Shown here piece by piece: positions 1-10,958 of a DNA stretch of 64,000 nt (position 1 is its first letter; each line of letters starts with the position of its first letter). The notes under the pieces were generated by a model. That model made no database searches and was not told the DNA's origin. It was given only the letters and a program-made list of their open reading frames with translations. The stretch lies in contig NC_072790.1 in NCBI RefSeq assembly GCF_028583425.1, forward strand, positions 12,444,552 to 12,508,551, in the 5' to 3' direction. This DNA comes from Eublepharis macularius. Lineage: Eukaryota; Chordata; Lepidosauria; Squamata; Eublepharidae. A program made the position numbers and the translations under genes.

Positions 1-949
1 AGCCTTCATAGATAAGATCCTCAGGTGACAAGTAGCTAAAGATTCGAAGGGTCTCATTAACAGCTTTGCTAATACCACCTGTAACAACCACTGAGGAACA
101 ATCTCGGATACAGATGGAAACATGGGCCGTTTTCACACAGCCAAGCACTGGGAAGATCGCGCAAAACTCATGCCATAAAAGCCTCTTCCTAGCGCAATTT
201 CTCAGCACGATCCCGTTTAATGGCCCTTTTTCTGACGTCATCGGGCCCTTATAGGGGATCGTGCCAGGAGATCGTGCTAGGAAGATGCTTCGTGCTGTGA
301 GTTTGCACAATCTCCCAGGGGCGCGTGTGAAAACGGCCATGTTATGTAACCCTTTAAAGAAAAGTTTAATGGGAAAAAAAACTGTCTTCTTGTCCATAAG
401 GAGATGAAACACTGAGATGGGAGCTAAATACACTTTAATAGACAAGATGGATAGACCATCTTGTTTGAGCTTTAGTAAGTATTCTAATATGTGGGCTAAT
501 GAGCAATCATAAGGGTCCAAATCCTTATTCCTGGCCCCATCGACAAACTTGTCCCTTTGGATGGCATAAAACTTTCTGGTGTTAGGCTTCCTTGCATTAA
601 GGATAACTTCAGTTGCCCTTTCTAGGAGTTTCCCTACTGAATAATCAACCCGGCTGTCAGTTTGAGTCTGGGTATGTTGTGATATTGGGTTCCTCTGTAG
701 GTAAGCAGATCTGGAGTCATGGGCAGCTGTTGCAATTTGTCTCTTGCAGATTAGACCATGGTAGCTTCTCTTGTGTTGCTTGCAATTTGTCTCTGGCCAG
801 CTGTAATAGCTGATGGAATCACAATTGGCGAGACCAGAACTGAGTCACTCCAATGGTGTTCGTTCCCTCGGCCTGTATTTAGCTGACTATTTGGGCAATT
901 AGGGGGATGGGAAGAAAAGTGTAAAATAGGCACCATATGTACTTGATCT
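1..949 (-). pseudogene. DIRS-type retroelement, tyrosine recombinase region (decayed)
   Basis: Read on the minus strand, about 505-640 and then 344-505 translate to recombinase-like peptides (ARKPNTRKFYAIQRDKF, then DLDPYDCSLAHILEYLLKL, then LSILSIKVYLAPISVFH). These match my recollection of the N-terminal core-binding part of DIRS tyrosine recombinases. Past the insertion at 119-343 the reading resumes near the left edge with PQWLLQVVLAKL and RPFESLATCHLRILSMKA, also typical of the family. The catalytic R..HxxR..Y half would lie beyond position 1. The stretch 640-949 has weaker similarity and stops. DIRS elements integrate with a tyrosine recombinase instead of a DDE integrase. The gene is interrupted and cannot make a product. 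The family call is by motif recall; a translated search would confirm it. Confidence 0.7.
119..343. mobile_element. Short inverted-repeat DNA element inside the DIRS recombinase
   Basis: The ends are inverted copies: AACATGGGCCGTTTTCACAC at about 118-138 and GTGTGAAAACGGCCATGTT at 325-343, differing by one base. The sequence breaks the recombinase reading frame, which resumes on the other side. I see no clear target duplication. It is about 225 bp, has no coding capacity and is probably a MITE of unassigned superfamily. Confidence 0.6.
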
Positions 950-1398
950 CAGAGCTCATTTTGAGGGGGAACACACTGGAACGTAGTTCCGGTAGTTCCC
1001 CAAAGAGGTCACAAGTCAGGTGGCCCCGTCTACCTGACTCTGGACCATTTCAGGCCTGTTTCGGCTTGGATTGGGGCTGGAACGGCCCAGATTGGGCCTC
1101 TGGCGGGTGGTGGATCACTCTCCGGCTCAGCAGTGGCCCGATCCTGACCATTTTGTGCCCCTTTTTGGCCATTTTCAGCCCCCTTTTGCCATTTTGGGCC
1201 CAATTTCAGCTCTGAATGGCCAGGGTTGGGTCCAAAACAGCCAGGATAGGTGATGTCAGGGGGTGTGGCATATTCAAATCAGTTATGCTAATGACACATT
1301 TCCCGTGATGTCAAGGGGGTGTGGCATATGCTAATGAGTTGTGCTAATGAGTTATGCTAATGAGTTCCTCCAGCTCTTTTTCTACGAAATGACCCCTG
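950..1398 (-). mobile_element. Nonautonomous hAT element, family B
   Basis: This 449-bp insertion is flanked by a perfect 8-bp duplication, CTTGATCT (942-949 and 1399-1406). Its ends read CAGAGCTCATTTTGAGGGGG and ..TACGAAATGACCCCTG, so the termini are the hAT-like CAGGG type. A second copy lies in the opposite orientation at 50721-51142. The interior is noncoding and contains several copies of TATGCTAATGA near one end. It sits in the DIRS element. Confidence 0.85.
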
Positions 1399-1406
1399 CT
1401 TGATCT

Positions 1407-1939
1407 AATCTCCCTCTGGAGCAGAATAAGGAAGGGGGTCTTTCAATTTTCCCTTGTAGCAAACAGGTCTACATTGAGGAAGCTCTAATGTCAGTGGTCT
1501 TTCAGTGACCACTCACGCGTGGAGCAGCTTAATATGCTCGGTCTATGTGCAATGAGGTTAGTCACTCCTGAAGCGATGCACCCTGTCTGTTGGCCTATTC
1601 CCCAATGAGTATGGCCTCAATGCACAGAGCTTTGGAAGTCATGCCTCCCTGTTTATATAGAACACAGAAGTGCAGTTAACCATGAGTATTTGGACAATTT
1701 TGCCTTTTACCATATCTGCAAAGGAGATAAGTGAATAACGTATCGCCCTTAACTCCAAAATATTGATATGCGACCTCTGTTCACTTTCTAGCCATGTGCC
1801 GTGAGTAGAAAGGTGTCCAAAGTGAGCACCCCAACTGAGTGTTGAAGCATCTGTGATGAGCATGACCTCAGTCTCAGGTGCACCAAAATGATCTCCCTCT
1901 AGCAAGTGGGAATCTATTGACCACCATAATGATATATTG
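1407..1939 (-). pseudogene. DIRS-type RNase H region (decayed)
   Basis: A minus-strand frame (open 1639-1905, extending upstream to about 1935) encodes an RNase H-like stretch. It has LWWSID upstream, then ITDAS, WGAHFGHL, GTWLESEQ, HINILELRAI and VFYINREA, the order seen in the RT-RNase H of DIRS and gypsy-like elements. The usual TDN near the end is MVN, so one acidic catalytic residue appears lost. The rest of the RT is not recognisable beyond the hAT insertion at 1940. With the recombinase at 1-949 this is one DIRS copy in minus orientation, in the expected order (RT-RNase H, then recombinase). It is non-functional. Confidence 0.72.
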
Positions 1940-2180
1940 CAGAGCTTTTTTTCAGCTGGAACGCAGTGGGATGGAGTTCCAGAACCTCTTGAAAATGGTC
2001 ACATGGCCGGTGGCCCCGCCCCCTGATCTCCAGACAGAGGGGAGTTTAGAGTGGTGCGAAGGGCAATCTCAACTCCCCTCTGTCTGGAGATCAGGGGGCG
2101 GGGCCACCGGCCATGTGACCATTTTCTCCGAGGGCAACCCACTGAGTTCTACCACCTCTTTTCCTAGAAAAAAAGCCCTG
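1940..2180 (+). mobile_element. Nonautonomous hAT hairpin element, family A (copy 1)
   Basis: Starts CAGAGCTTTTTTTCAGC and ends AAAAAAAGCCCTG. The 8-bp duplication is ATATATTG (1932-1939) versus GTATATTG (2181-2188). The interior is a long inverted repeat: an arm of GGTCACATGGCCGGTGGCCC through GAGGGGAGTTTAGA returns as its reverse complement. Other copies in the window are at 13233, 25791, 40288 and 49621. Confidence 0.85.
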
Positions 2181-2188
2181 GTATATTG

Positions 2189-2911
2189 TATGCTCCAGCA
2201 ACATATAAAGACTGTCATACTGCTGTTTTCTATATTTTTGTTTCTTCTTTCAGTTTGACAGATACAAATCTGTTCTGTATTTCCTGCTTGCTATTTGCCT
2301 TTTTGTAATAAATAGGTTTTAAAAAACATTTTCCTACCCTACTTTGTTAACCTGACTTGGTCGTCTGTTGGCATTTTCCTACCTTTCTGTTAATTCTGCT
2401 TTCCAGGCAGAAGCAAAGAGTTACCCCTCCATCAACTATACAAAATTCCCCCGTGATTCTCTTTACTATCTGGATGACATCATCATTTCAATTTTTCCAC
2501 AGTTTATTTTAGAAACTTCCCTTTTCACCACATCCGTTTTTATTTTTTCCCTTCACATTTTTATGCAACTCAGCTCTGAACCGCCACGAATGGCTCTGAA
2601 CTTGAAGATTCTGCCCTTATCATGCTGCTTCTACATGTCTGCTTTGTGGGTGGTGTTCTTACGAAGAAACTTTGCGAATATTTTGTTGGGTATAAACAGT
2701 CTATAGACTTAGTCTTTTAATTATGTATCTATACAATGCTTCCTTCAGCTTCCCATTCACTATACTTCTTAAACTTGCTTGACATTTTATTCTGTTAATA
2801 GCATACTTTCACATTTATTTTAATGCATTTTAGAAATATTCGTATGAATTTTTCCTTCCATTTTTCCTGCATGCCTTCGTCAGTCATTAATAGATTTCTA
2901 GTAGAGCCTGA
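2189..2911. other. No recognised feature
   Basis: AT-rich sequence. No coding similarity, and I cannot follow the DIRS frame into it. Confidence 0.5.
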
Positions 2912-3150
2912 AATAATAACATTTGATTTATATATCACCCTTCGAGACAACACCCACTTAGAGTGGTTTACAAAGTATGTTATTATTATCCTCGTGACAA
3001 TCACCCTGTGAGGTGGGTGGAGCTGAGAGAGCTCTGAGAGAGCTGTGACTGACCCAAGGTCACCCAGCTGGCTTCAGGTGGAGGAAGGGGGAATCAAACC
3101 CGGTTCTCTAGATTAGAGTCTTGCTGCTCTTAACCACTACACCAAACTGA
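2912..3150 (-). repeat. MIR/CORE-SINE
   Basis: Read on the minus strand it has a tRNA-like head (GTGTAGTGGTTAAGAGC, GGTTTGATTCCC), a core (CCAGCTGGGTGACCTTGGG.CAGTCAC) and an L2-like tail (CCTCACAGGGTGATTGTCACGAGGATAATAATAA, TATATAAATCAAATGTTATTATT). The order and sequence are those of MIR-type SINEs. Confidence 0.8.
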
Positions 3151-3261
3151 AATGAAACTTAATATGCATACGAATTTCACCATCTATAACTGTTACTTGT
3201 CTTTTTTAGACCAACTGTCATTTTGATATATAACCTTATTCCAATTAACAATTTCTCCCCC

Positions 3262-3400
3262 TGCCCCTGGGGAAGGCAATGGCAAAACACCCCGTAACAA
3301 AAAGTCTGCCAAGAAAACGTGGTGATGCGACGACCCCCCCCCACATGGGTCAGGAATTACTCAGTGCTTGCACAGGGGATGACCTTTACCTTTACCTTAC
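3262..3400 (+). repeat. Sauria-type SINE, 3' part only
   Basis: GGGGAAGGCAATGGCAAA.CACCCCGTAACAAAAAG through GTGCTTGCACAGGGGATGACCTTTACCTTTACC matches the 3' half of the complete copies at 10959 and 44910. It is 5'-truncated, and a run of C interrupts the GATGCGACG segment. Confidence 0.75.
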
Positions 3401-4449
3401 CCTCTGCCCGACTTTTATTATTGACAAAGCTTTTAAAGGCTTCTAATGTGTTTTGCTCTTATAAGAGATATTTTTGTCTATGTGAGCGGCTCCTCTTTGG
3501 AGGGTTTGTCTCTTTTTTTTTTAGTCATTAGGATGGAGAAACCCCCATTCTTGCCTGTGGCTGACTAGGCTGACCATCTATGGATGACCAAAAGAAGAGG
3601 ACGAAAACCTAAAAAGGGACAAATTTGCATGAAATTTTCATATGCTAATTTATTAAAAATATACCCCACCTTTCCTTTGTAGCTTAAATATCCAAATCTA
3701 AAACATCCAAAGTACGATAAACCTCCAAATCTCCCTCCCCCAAATGCCTGTATCCTACACTTCATTAAAGCCCTAGCGAAGAAACCCATCTTGCAGCATC
3801 TCCTAAATCTTCTAAAAATGGCACACCTTCACCTCAGGGGCGGGAGCTGTAACAGAAAAAGCATGGGGTCTGCTCGATGCCAGGAGGGCTAAACGGGAGA
3901 ACAGCCAGTAGGTGGTAACCTGAGGACCACGGGACAGGGGGGGCATGGGAACAAGAGATGGTCCTATGCATTAAATTCATAAACTTAAACAATTACCATA
4001 ATTTAAATTGAACTCACCATAGTGCCATCTCTGTTCAACAGACAGAGCTCAGCTCCTTGAGTGACAGGCAGCCTGTCTTTCAAATGTTTACAAAAAAAAT
4101 TTTGACCAGGAAGCTCACTGCCGAGTTGATAAGTATTGGGTGACCTTTACCATTAGCTCAGAGCAGGACTTGAAGCTTGCTGAGAACTGCCCTCCTTGAG
4201 AATCTTTCCTTGCTGAAATCACACCAAACCGAACCTGCCTCCCTGGACACATCAGGAAGAGTTCAGATGATGGCTGACCCACCAAGAACCATGAGCAGAG
4301 GTCTGTCTGGCCCCTTGCAGGGCCCACACAGGTCTGGCTAACTGGCCCTGAGTTAAGAGGGTGACTGTGAAGGTTAAAGTGTGGCAGTCTTTTGAAGGAA
4401 CATTTAAAGGAGGAAATTCTAATTCAGCTTGTTGTCTTTGGAAACAGAA
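3401..4449. other. No recognised feature
   Basis: Noncoding. A short stretch near 3645-3680 (TATTAAAAATATACCCCACC) resembles the 3' tail of a LINE or SINE in reverse. Nothing else identified. Confidence 0.45.
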
Positions 4450-4457
4450 GTCAAGGG

Positions 4458-5285
4458 TAGACATGGGCACGAACAGAAAAAAAAACCGAACATGGTGTTT
4501 GTTGTTCATTGCCATCCACGAACAACGAACATTGATAAACATGACCTGTTCATGAACATGTTTGTTGTTCGTGGGGGCCAGCAGGCCCTCCTCCAGCCAT
4601 CAAGATCCCTACTGCACCACTCCCAGAAACCTTACCTGAGCAGGCAGCAGGAAACGTACCAATAATAAATAATAGCTTGGCCCCAGAGCCTGGGAGAAGC
4701 CCTGGAACCTGAAGGGGTAGCTCCCTACCACACCACTCCCAGAAACCTTACCTGAGCAGGCAGCAGGAAAGGTACCAGTAATAAATAATAGCTTGGCCCA
4801 GAGCCTGGCAGCAGCCCTGAAACTTGAAGAGGTAGATCCCTATCCCACAACACACAAAGAAAATTCAAGCTCTAATGCACTCACCCTGTCTCTCTCTCAA
4901 AATGCCAACAGCAACTGTCTCTCCATCACTGTCTGCAAAACCAGCGCTGGGAGCCCCCCTTCCCTCTGCTCTTTTCTTCCTTGTAACAAATTTGGAGCTC
5001 CACACTTGAAAGGAAGTCCTGCCTATCAAGTTAAATTGGGTTTAGATTGGGGTTTCCAGGTCAACAGCAGGAGTTCAGACAGAGTTCAGGCAGTCCCTGC
5101 CTCTGGTTGCCAAAGGAATTGATTGCAGGTGCCAGACTGTCTGGCTTGACGAACAGCAATGAACGAGGCTTGCAAGGACCACCTGTTCGTTTAGAATGGG
5201 GCCTCAAAAACAGCTTGTTCGCGAACAGCTGATTGGGCTGTTTGTGGCTTTTTTTAGTTTGTATTGCTGTTCGTGCCCATCTCTA
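4458..5285. mobile_element. Nonautonomous hAT element, family C (copy 1)
   Basis: Begins TAGACATGGGCACGAACAG and ends TTCGTGCCCATCTCTA. It is flanked by a perfect 8-bp duplication GTCAAGGG (4450-4457 and 5286-5293). The subterminal zones are packed with GTTCG/CGAAC motifs (for example CACGAACAACGAACATTG and CATGAACATG), probable transposase-binding sites. The interior has a direct duplication of about 120 bp, with CTACTGCACCACTCCCAGAA recurring as CTACCACACCACTCCCAGAA. No coding sequence. Confidence 0.9.
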
Positions 5286-5293
5286 GTCAAGGG

Positions 5294-7350
5294 CAGTCAT
5301 CTATGATATCATACTACACTTTTGCATAGGCCACATGAAATGGAAACTAGCTCTGGTCCATGAGAAATCTCTAACTGCTATCTTCAATAGTATTTTAGAT
5401 ACAATTGTTTTCATAGATTAAGATTTAATAGGTTTGAACACCGGGCAGAATAAATCAGAACGCTCTCCTGAACACCACGAAAATGAAGGAGGGCTGAATA
5501 GTAGCAGATGGGGGGAAAGAGGAAGACTTGCTCACTATCTTCTGCTCCATCCATCAGAGGTCCCAAGTTACGTACCTTAACAATGACCATTCAGATTTGC
5601 TAAACTTGGCAAAATTCTCTATACTTTTACTACTGGACCTGGGAGGTTCTGACTCATTTTTTCTAGATGTTAAGGAACCAGCTTTTTAGATGAATGGTCC
5701 AATATTTATGCTCAACATTTTTAAAAATGCAGTTATTAACATTATTATAAAATATTTTTCTCCATTAAACATTTTCCTTTGTACAATCTGCTAATGTGAT
5801 TTTTTTCTAAGAGTACAACCCTTGAACATTGCTGTTATCTACTGATTGTTTGTACTGGAAGCCTAAAGGCCCATGAAGCCACACACAAGTTCACAAGGCA
5901 CTGACCCTAAACACAATAAAAGCCCTAGTTCTCAGACACGACCCTTGTGGAAATATCTGGGCCAACGAGAATGAGGCAAGACTCCCTGCTGATTAGTTCT
6001 CTACAAAAACAAAATGCACGCCCATTCAAAAGTCAAAATACCATACATGTCAGTTTGGAGAATTCCTTTTTTTTAGATACTGTTGTTTTTATCATTACTT
6101 TAAGGATCTCTACCACAGCCCTCTCTCCCCCTCCAGAACTGATCAGTTTTGCTTCTCAAGCACATTGCAACCTCTCTGCACATGAACCCCTCACAATAAA
6201 CCTTCACCCTTTTCCTTAGAGGAAGCCGTTGAGCTGGGCACTTCCCAAAGTTTACAGGACTTTGCAACCTCTCCTGCTGTGGCCCTGAGAAACGGCTTTC
6301 ATCCCCCCTGGATACTGCTTCAGAAAATGGTGACTCAGCCAATTGAAAATAAGGATTGCATCCCATTTCTGCACATTAATTTCAACACATGTAATATCAC
6401 CTGTAGAGTGTTACTGTTGTGATCTCAATTTTTGTTTGTTCTTGGTTCAGCAAGTGCCATTTGACACAACTGACACGAAATAATGTTGACATTTGCATAA
6501 AAGTAACGGGGGGAATTGACACAAGGAAACAGAAAATGACATAAAAATAAAGACTCATTTGGCACAAGGGAGAAATGAAACCAAATATGGGGGTTTTCAA
6601 GTCGAAACAGTGGGGAATGCCAAAATGAGTAGCATCCTTAGCAGGGACCAAGTTCCCTCGTGCCAGTTCAATGATGCTTGAAAAAGCTGAGGCAGATAAT
6701 GAAAATCCTTTATGGTATGTATTTATTTAGGAGATTTCTATGCTGCCTTTTCAGACTCCTGTTTACAATTTTGCTTGGTGAGAGCTGAAGAGCCTCCATA
6801 CCACTTTTCAAAAAAACCTGCAGATTGCGAGAGACTCTAACCACAGCCACCTGTCAGCATACCGAGCTGTACCTAAGTGAGGGCAGCCCAAAGCCCTGCT
6901 AGCAAAATAAAAATCAAAACTGGGGGTTTGTTTACTGTAACACCCAAATGACCATCACATCACTTCTTTAATACCATAAGTCAGTACCTTCTGGAATGGC
7001 ATATGCAACTTACACATTTTCTCCCTGATTTGGCTGATCAGTGATAGTTATTCATGATTTTGTAGCTTCAGGTAGGTGTTGGGTGGCACATTTTGCTGGG
7101 GACAAACAACAGGCTGTTTGGGGAAGGCAGAGAAAGATCTGCTCTGCTAACTCCTTCCACGAACCCTTCTGCCAGTTCGAACCCATAGGACTGTCCTTAA
7201 ATGTTATTCAGAAGCTACAGCAAAGTCATAAAGAGGAGGCCTTCCTCCTAACAAGGACGCCTCTCCAGGATGGCGAATTATACTGGTGCTATGAAATTTT
7301 CACTTGTTTCCACTGTCTTCTCATACAAGTTGAGATGCTGGCTTTAACTA
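5294..7350. other. No recognised feature
   Basis: About 2 kb of noncoding, partly AT-rich DNA. Short frames exist but none shows a domain. No inverted-repeat element found. Confidence 0.45.
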
Positions 7351-9600
7351 GGCAGGATTCTTCCCAGCAGGGAAGAATTGGTAGATGGTGTTGGGGACCT
7401 TAGGAGGAAGTGACCATGTCCTCCTTGAATTCCAGTTGCTGTGGGGGGCCAAGGAAGTTCATGGCCAGACTCATAGATTAGATTTTCGTAGGGCCAACTT
7501 CAATGAACTCAGAGGCTTGATGAGAGTCATTCTGTGGGGGAGTGTGCTGGACGGGAAAGGAGCGAGTGAAGGGTGGGCCCTTCTCAAACATGAGCTTTTG
7601 CAAGCTCAAGCCCTCACTATTCCAGCAAGATGGAAATATGGTAAGGGCTCCAAGAATGTGGATGAACAGAGAGCTCCAGAATAAGCTAAGGGAGAAAAGG
7701 ATATGTTCAGGAAATGGAGAGAAGGACAGACCTCTAAAGAAGAATATATGAGAGTTACTAGGTATTGCAGATCAGCCATCAGAGAAGGCAAAGCTCAGTA
7801 TGAGCTGGGTCTGGCCAGGGGGGCTCGCCACAATAAGAAAAACTTCTACAGATATGTGAGAAATAAACGTAAGGTAAAAGAGACAATTCGACCACTGTTG
7901 GGAGTAAAAGGAGAAACTCTGATGGAGGACAGAGAAAAAGCAGACAGGCTTAATGACTTTTTGGGCCCTGTTTTGTCCCTGAAGAACTTGAACCCATCAA
8001 GAGTCAGTAGTAGACATGACAGGACACCTGGGGGGCTAGTTGAGATTAACAGAGAGGTTGTGAAGAGGCACCTGGCTGCACTGGACAAATACAAATCCCC
8101 TGGGATGGATGGTGTGCACCCAAGAGAGCTCAAAGAACTTTCTAGAGAACTTGCAGAGCCTTTCTGGTGATGTGCCGCAAGAATGGAGAAGAGCGAATGT
8201 TATCCCAATCTTTAAGAAAGGGAAGAAGGTTGACCTGGAAAACTACAGGCCAGCCAGTATGACTTCTGTTGCTGGGAAGATATTAGAACAGATTTTAAAG
8301 GGATTGATCTGCAAGCATCTGAAGGACCGCAGAGTGATCCAAGGAAGTCAACATGGTTTTGTCCCCAACAGATCTTATCAGACCAACCTGGTTTCCTGCT
8401 TTGATCGAGAGATGAGCTTACTGGATCGTGGGAACTCTGTTGACGTGATTTACCTGGATTTCAGTAAAGCTTTTGATAAGGTTCCCCATGACATTCTAAT
8501 GGGTAAACTGGAAGACTGTGGACTGGACTATAGGACAGTTCGGTGGATAGGGAACTGGTTAGAGGACCGCACCCAAAGAGTGGTAGTCAATGGCATTTCA
8601 TCAGATTGGAGGGAGGTGTCCAGTGGAGTGCCACAGGGCTCGGTTTTGGGCCCGGTACTTTTCAATATTTTATCAATGATCTGGATGAAGGGGTAAACGG
8701 GCTACTCATTAAATTTGCTGAGGATACCAAATTGAGAGGAGTGGCAAACACCCAAGCAGATAGAGTTAAAATTCAACAAGACTTGAATACTCTGGAGAAG
8801 TGGGCGGTTGTGAACAGGATGCAATCCAACATAGATAAGTGCACAGTTTTACATATGGGCCACAAAAATGTGAAGCACAAATACAGGATGGGGGATATAC
8901 TTCTGGGTAGTAGTGTATGTGAAAGAGATCTTGGAGTAAGAGTGGGCTGTAAACTAAATATGAGCAGTCAGTGTGATGCGGTGGCAAAAAAGGCAAACTC
9001 AGTCTTGGGTTGTATCAAAAGGGCCATAGCGTCAAAATCGCAGGAGGTCATAGCCCCTCTCTATACTGCCTTGGTCAGGCCGCGCCTGGAGTATTGTGTG
9101 CAGTTCTGGAGGCCTCACTACAAAAAGGATGTGGACAAAATCAAGAAGGTGCAGAAGAGAGCGCCGAGAACGATCAGGGGTCTGGATGCCCTACGAGGAA
9201 AGACTGCGGGCCTTGGGAATATTTAGTTTGGAGAAGAGGAGATTGATGGGGGACATGATTGCTCTCTTTAAATATTTTAAAGGCTGTCATTTGGAGGAGG
9301 GCAAGGAGCTGTTCCAGTTGGCAGCAGAGGGTAGGACCCGAAGCAACGGGCTTAAATTACATGCAGAAAGGTACCGGCTGGATATTAGGAAAAACTTTTT
9401 CACAGTCAGAGTAGTTCAAAAGTGGAATCAGCTGCCTAGGGAGGTGATGAGCTCCCCTTCACTGGCAGTTTTCAAGAAGATGCTAGATGAATACTTGTCA
9501 GGGATGCTTTAGGCTCATCCTGCATTGGGCAGGGGGTTGGACCAGAAGGTCTGTGTGGCCCTTTCCAACTCTGTGATTCAGGGCCTATTGCAGAATCAGG
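7350..9600 (+). mobile_element. CR1-type LINE, 5'-truncated
   Basis: A non-LTR retrotransposon piece starting in the end of the endonuclease domain, running through the reverse transcriptase to a CR1-style 3' UTR (GGGGGTTGGACCAGAAGG.CTGTGTGGCCCTTTCCAACTCTGTGATTC at about 9533-9580). 5' truncation is usual for this class. Its reading frame is described in the separate entry. No target duplication identified. Confidence 0.88.
7385..9512 (+). pseudogene. CR1 ORF2 endonuclease-reverse transcriptase, frameshifted
   Basis: The frame at 7385 carries GGSDHVLLEF, the SDH motif at the end of an APE-type endonuclease. The frame at 7703-8170 carries the region before the RT ([17 protein letters not shown]). 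The next frame (8109-8696) has the RT core: [49 protein letters not shown] and [11 protein letters not shown] further frame (8543-9226) holds FINDLDEG and IKFAEDTKL, where the catalytic FADD is FAED, and the last (9096-9512) holds the C-terminal region. At least three frame changes and the changed catalytic residue make it dead. The protein would copy element RNA at a nicked genomic target. Confidence 0.88.
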
Positions 9601-9829
9601 CCACAATGTGCTACACCTCCCAATACCCTGTGTGATTTTGCCCTGATCCCAAAGCATCGAGGTCTTGCTACAGATACACTCCCGCACAGATGCATCACAC
9701 TAAGTCATGGCAGGAGACTTCTGTGGCAAGGCTTGTGTGTTGAAAAAACTGCTGTAGTCCAGATTGAGGGTCAGTCCTTGAACCTTGGAATAGATTCAGA
9801 CAAAAAATCCATATCTGCTGCTTCCACAG
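9601..9829. other. No recognised feature
   Basis: Short unique-looking interval between the CR1 end and the foldback element. Confidence 0.4.
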
Positions 9830-9927
9830 AGTAGAACAAGCTGTATTGTCGAAGGCTTTCACGGCCGGAGAACGATGGTTGTTGGGGGTTTTCCGGGCTG
9901 TATTGCCGTGGTCTTGGCATTGTAGTT

Positions 9928-9968
9928 CCTGACGTTTCTCCAGCAGCTGTGGCTGGCATCTTCAGAGG
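9928..9968 (-). ncRNA. Minimal hammerhead-like motif (antisense arm)
   Basis: On the minus strand: CCT, CTGAAGA, stem II (CCAGC/GCTGG), GAAAC, GTC, AGG. One stem-II base pair is lost compared with the right arm (GCTGGAG instead of GCTGGCG). Stem III is only ACGT. Confidence 0.5.
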
Positions 9969-10037
9969 TGTAGCACCAAAAGACAGAGATCTCTCAGTGT
10001 CACCGACACTGAGAGATCTCTGTCTTTTGGTGCTACA

Positions 10038-10078
10038 CCTCTGAAGATGCCAGCCACAGCTGCTGGCGAAACGTCAGG
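10038..10078 (+). ncRNA. Minimal hammerhead ribozyme motif
   Basis: All invariant core positions are present: CTGAAGA (10041-10047), GAAA (10068-10071) and GTC (10073-10075). Stem II is six perfect pairs, GCCAGC (10049-10054) with GCTGGC (10062-10067). Stem I is CCT (10038-10040) with AGG (10076-10078). Stem III is just AC/GT with no loop, so it cannot close as a hairpin in one molecule. Two copies pairing through the palindrome ACGT could form a dimeric hammerhead. Activity is not shown by sequence alone. Confidence 0.6.
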
Positions 10079-10146
10079 AACTACAATGCCAAGACCACGG
10101 CAATACAGCCCGGAAAACCCCCAACAACCATAGTAGAACAAGCTGT

Positions 10147-10942
10147 CTATCACGTATATTCTTTTTATGATGTATCATATTTTATTTTATTTGAAAATTT
10201 TTAAATTTTATTTATTGTATTTGTATTTATTTTGTTATGTATCACATTTTATTTTATTTGGAAATTTATACATTTTATTTATTGTAATTATAGTTATGTT
10301 GTTGTATTGAAATGCATCAAATATGTGTCTATCTATAGATTTTTATATTTAAGTCGGTGTTCCATACATTAAATACCATCTACTTCCCTAATTCTATTAC
10401 ATATAAATAGAACGCTTTTGTTTAAAGCTCCTTGAGTCTGCCATCCATGCGGCAGTTTGCCAGAGAAAGAGCAGAGGCGTTCTTGCCCTGTGCCCTTCAA
10501 TTGCCGCTGCCTTGTAATTCTTTTCCATAAGACCAATAGAACCTAAAACCATTCTAGAAGTGCTGGAAAGCATTCTTATTTGGACCAGTATTCAAAGAGA
10601 TGAGTTTTTGTTTGATATTACCGCAATTTCAGTAAATATTTTGGCCTCATTTAAGTACTTTTCAGGTTATAAATTAGATTGCCCCCAAAGCAAGGAACAA
10701 AGCGGGCTAGAAATTAAAATAAAAACCCATAGCAGTATTTTAAGTCACTTAAAATATACAAGAACATCTCAGAGTAAAGCCAAGGGCTTGCAGACAGTAC
10801 AAATGATTTAATTTACTGATATAAGTCCCTTTAGTAAAATTATGAAAACATAATTAATGTGAAGCACATGCATTCCATCCTTTGCAATGAAAGTGAAACC
10901 CAATTAAAAGGACTGGTTTTTTTCCTCAAAGAAACAATCCAA
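10147..10942. other. AT-rich interval with a ~70-bp duplication
   Basis: At about 10168-10290 two similar blocks occur in tandem, each with GTATCA(T/C)ATTTTATTTTATTTG.AAATTT followed by ATTTTATTTATTGTA. The rest to 10942 shows nothing recognisable. Confidence 0.5.
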
Positions 10943-10958
10943 TTATGCCCTTTGAGCA

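Larger units (their letters stand above)
9845..10131. mobile_element. Penelope-type foldback (inverted terminal-repeat pair), copy 1
   Basis: A 287-bp insertion flanked by a 15-bp duplication, AGTAGAACAAGCTGT (9830-9844 and 10132-10146). It is two inverted arms meeting near 10003. The left arm is longer, with the extra end ATTGTCGAAGGCTTTCACGG. The right arm ends CCCCCAACAACCAT. Both arms contain GCCAGCCACAGCTGCTGG..AAACGTC, a hammerhead core. A long variable TSD and an inverted arrangement fit Penelope-like retroelement termini better than a DNA transposon. The family assignment is inference. Confidence 0.65.
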
